Origin: Syntrophobacteria bacterium
GTDB lineage: Bacteria; Desulfobacterota; DSWW01
NCBI GenBank assembly: GCA_030145435.1
Contig: JAQYVQ010000542.1
Location: 1 to 6,215, forward strand
DNA length: 6,215 nt
Direction of reading: 5' to 3'
The notes under the pieces are model-generated. The model searched no databases, had not been told where the DNA came from, and saw nothing but the letters and a program-made list of their open reading frames with translations. Position 1 is the stretch's first letter; each line of letters starts with the position of its first letter. Positions 5,896 through 6,215 of this stretch are shown in pieces. A program made the position numbers and the translations under genes.

Positions 5896-6215
5896 TCAGC
5901 CCTTGATACGCTCTGCGTAGCTCTCCTCGAGCGTCCTGACCAGTCCCAGCAGCGTTTCGTTCACGGGCGTGCGGATCCCGAGCCTGGCGGCTTCCCGGAC
6001 CACAGCACCGTTGATCTGCTCGATCTCTGTCCTCTTCTCTTTCAGGACGTCCTGCAGCATGGACGCGATGTTTCCCGCCGTTGCCTCGCAGACCCCTGCC
6101 ACCTTCTCGACAGGATGGTCGTAGAGCAAGCGAATCCCCAACGCCTGAGCGACTTGCGCGGCCTCCTCCACGGCCATTTTCATCACGGTCCGCGTGCCTT
6201 CATGATCGATCAGCC
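5896..6215 (-). CDS. panE: Ketopantoate reductase (2-dehydropantoate 2-reductase) family, C-terminal part; N-terminus beyond right edge
   Basis: Only the last 105 residues and the TGA stop are in the window; the frame stays open to base 6215, so the apparent internal GTG/ATG starts near 6181-6186 are not the real start. Ketopantoate reductase uses NADPH to make pantoate for pantothenate and coenzyme A. The visible part is the all-helical C-terminal domain: an EEAAQVAQALGI helix, then AGNIASMLQDVLKEKRTEIE, INGAVVREAARLGI and TPVNETLLGLVRTLE. These match the family pattern SMLQD...R-TEI-x-x-ING...GI-x-x-P-x-N. The Glu of TEIE matches the conserved catalytic Glu of E. coli PanE (Glu256). The N-terminal NADP-binding GxGxxG domain cannot be checked. 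Several paralogues of this family act on other 2-oxoacids, so panE is the best guess rather than certain. It ends 19 bases before purSL, which suggests an operon. Confidence 0.82.
   Translation of the reverse strand, partial: LIDHEGTRTVMKMAVEEAAQVAQALGIRLLYDHPVEKVAGVCEATAGNIASMLQDVLKEKRTEIEQINGAVVREAARLGIRTPVNETLLGLVRTLEESYAERIKG

Noticed and set aside
4008..5906. A 632-residue open frame on the plus strand opposite purSL
   Set aside because: It is antisense to a well-supported, motif-rich gene over nearly its whole length, shows no recognisable domain, and long antisense frames are common opposite GC-rich codon-biased genes.
5896..6186. A complete 96-residue small protein starting at 6186
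   Set aside because: The frame stays open to the window edge with family-consistent residues before this point, so it is the tail of a larger ketopantoate reductase rather than a small gene.

Overview
All the supported genes lie on the minus strand and read from the right edge towards the left, in transcription order: the C-terminal end of a ketopantoate reductase (panE-like), a PurS-PurL fusion (purL/purSL), purQ, and a truncated family 5 ABC-transporter solute-binding lipoprotein that runs off the left edge. The DNA is GC-rich. The protein types, together with several short GC-rich intergenic hairpin repeats, suggest a Desulfobacterota (former Deltaproteobacteria)-like chromosome. That placement is an inference from overall look, not from a marker gene.

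Right part (2877-6215): the panE-like gene ends 19 bases before the start of a 999-residue FGAM synthase, which has its own ribosome binding site. They are probably co-transcribed. The FGAM synthase carries two PurS-like repeats at its N-terminus, then the linker domain and the two PurL halves, but no glutaminase domain. That domain is supplied by the next gene, purQ. Together PurSL and PurQ carry out the fourth step of purine synthesis (FGAR + glutamine + ATP to FGAM). A 119-base spacer holding two strong hairpins separates the two genes.

Middle (1712-1947): a 236-base gap with no gene. It contains a stack of short repeats: a small hairpin just after purQ, a run of imperfect 7-base repeats, a GC-rich palindrome and a second REP-like palindrome.

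Left part (1-1711): one open frame on the minus strand encodes the first 570 residues of a peptide/oligosaccharide-type solute-binding lipoprotein. Its function is unrelated to purine synthesis, and the repeat-filled gap suggests a separate transcription unit. Its start is unusual: GTG, no clear ribosome binding site, and no positive charge before the hydrophobic core.

I see no phage, CRISPR, toxin, defence or otherwise undescribed multi-gene system here. The points worth a second look are the tandem PurS fusion, the repeat-filled spacers and the lipoprotein start.
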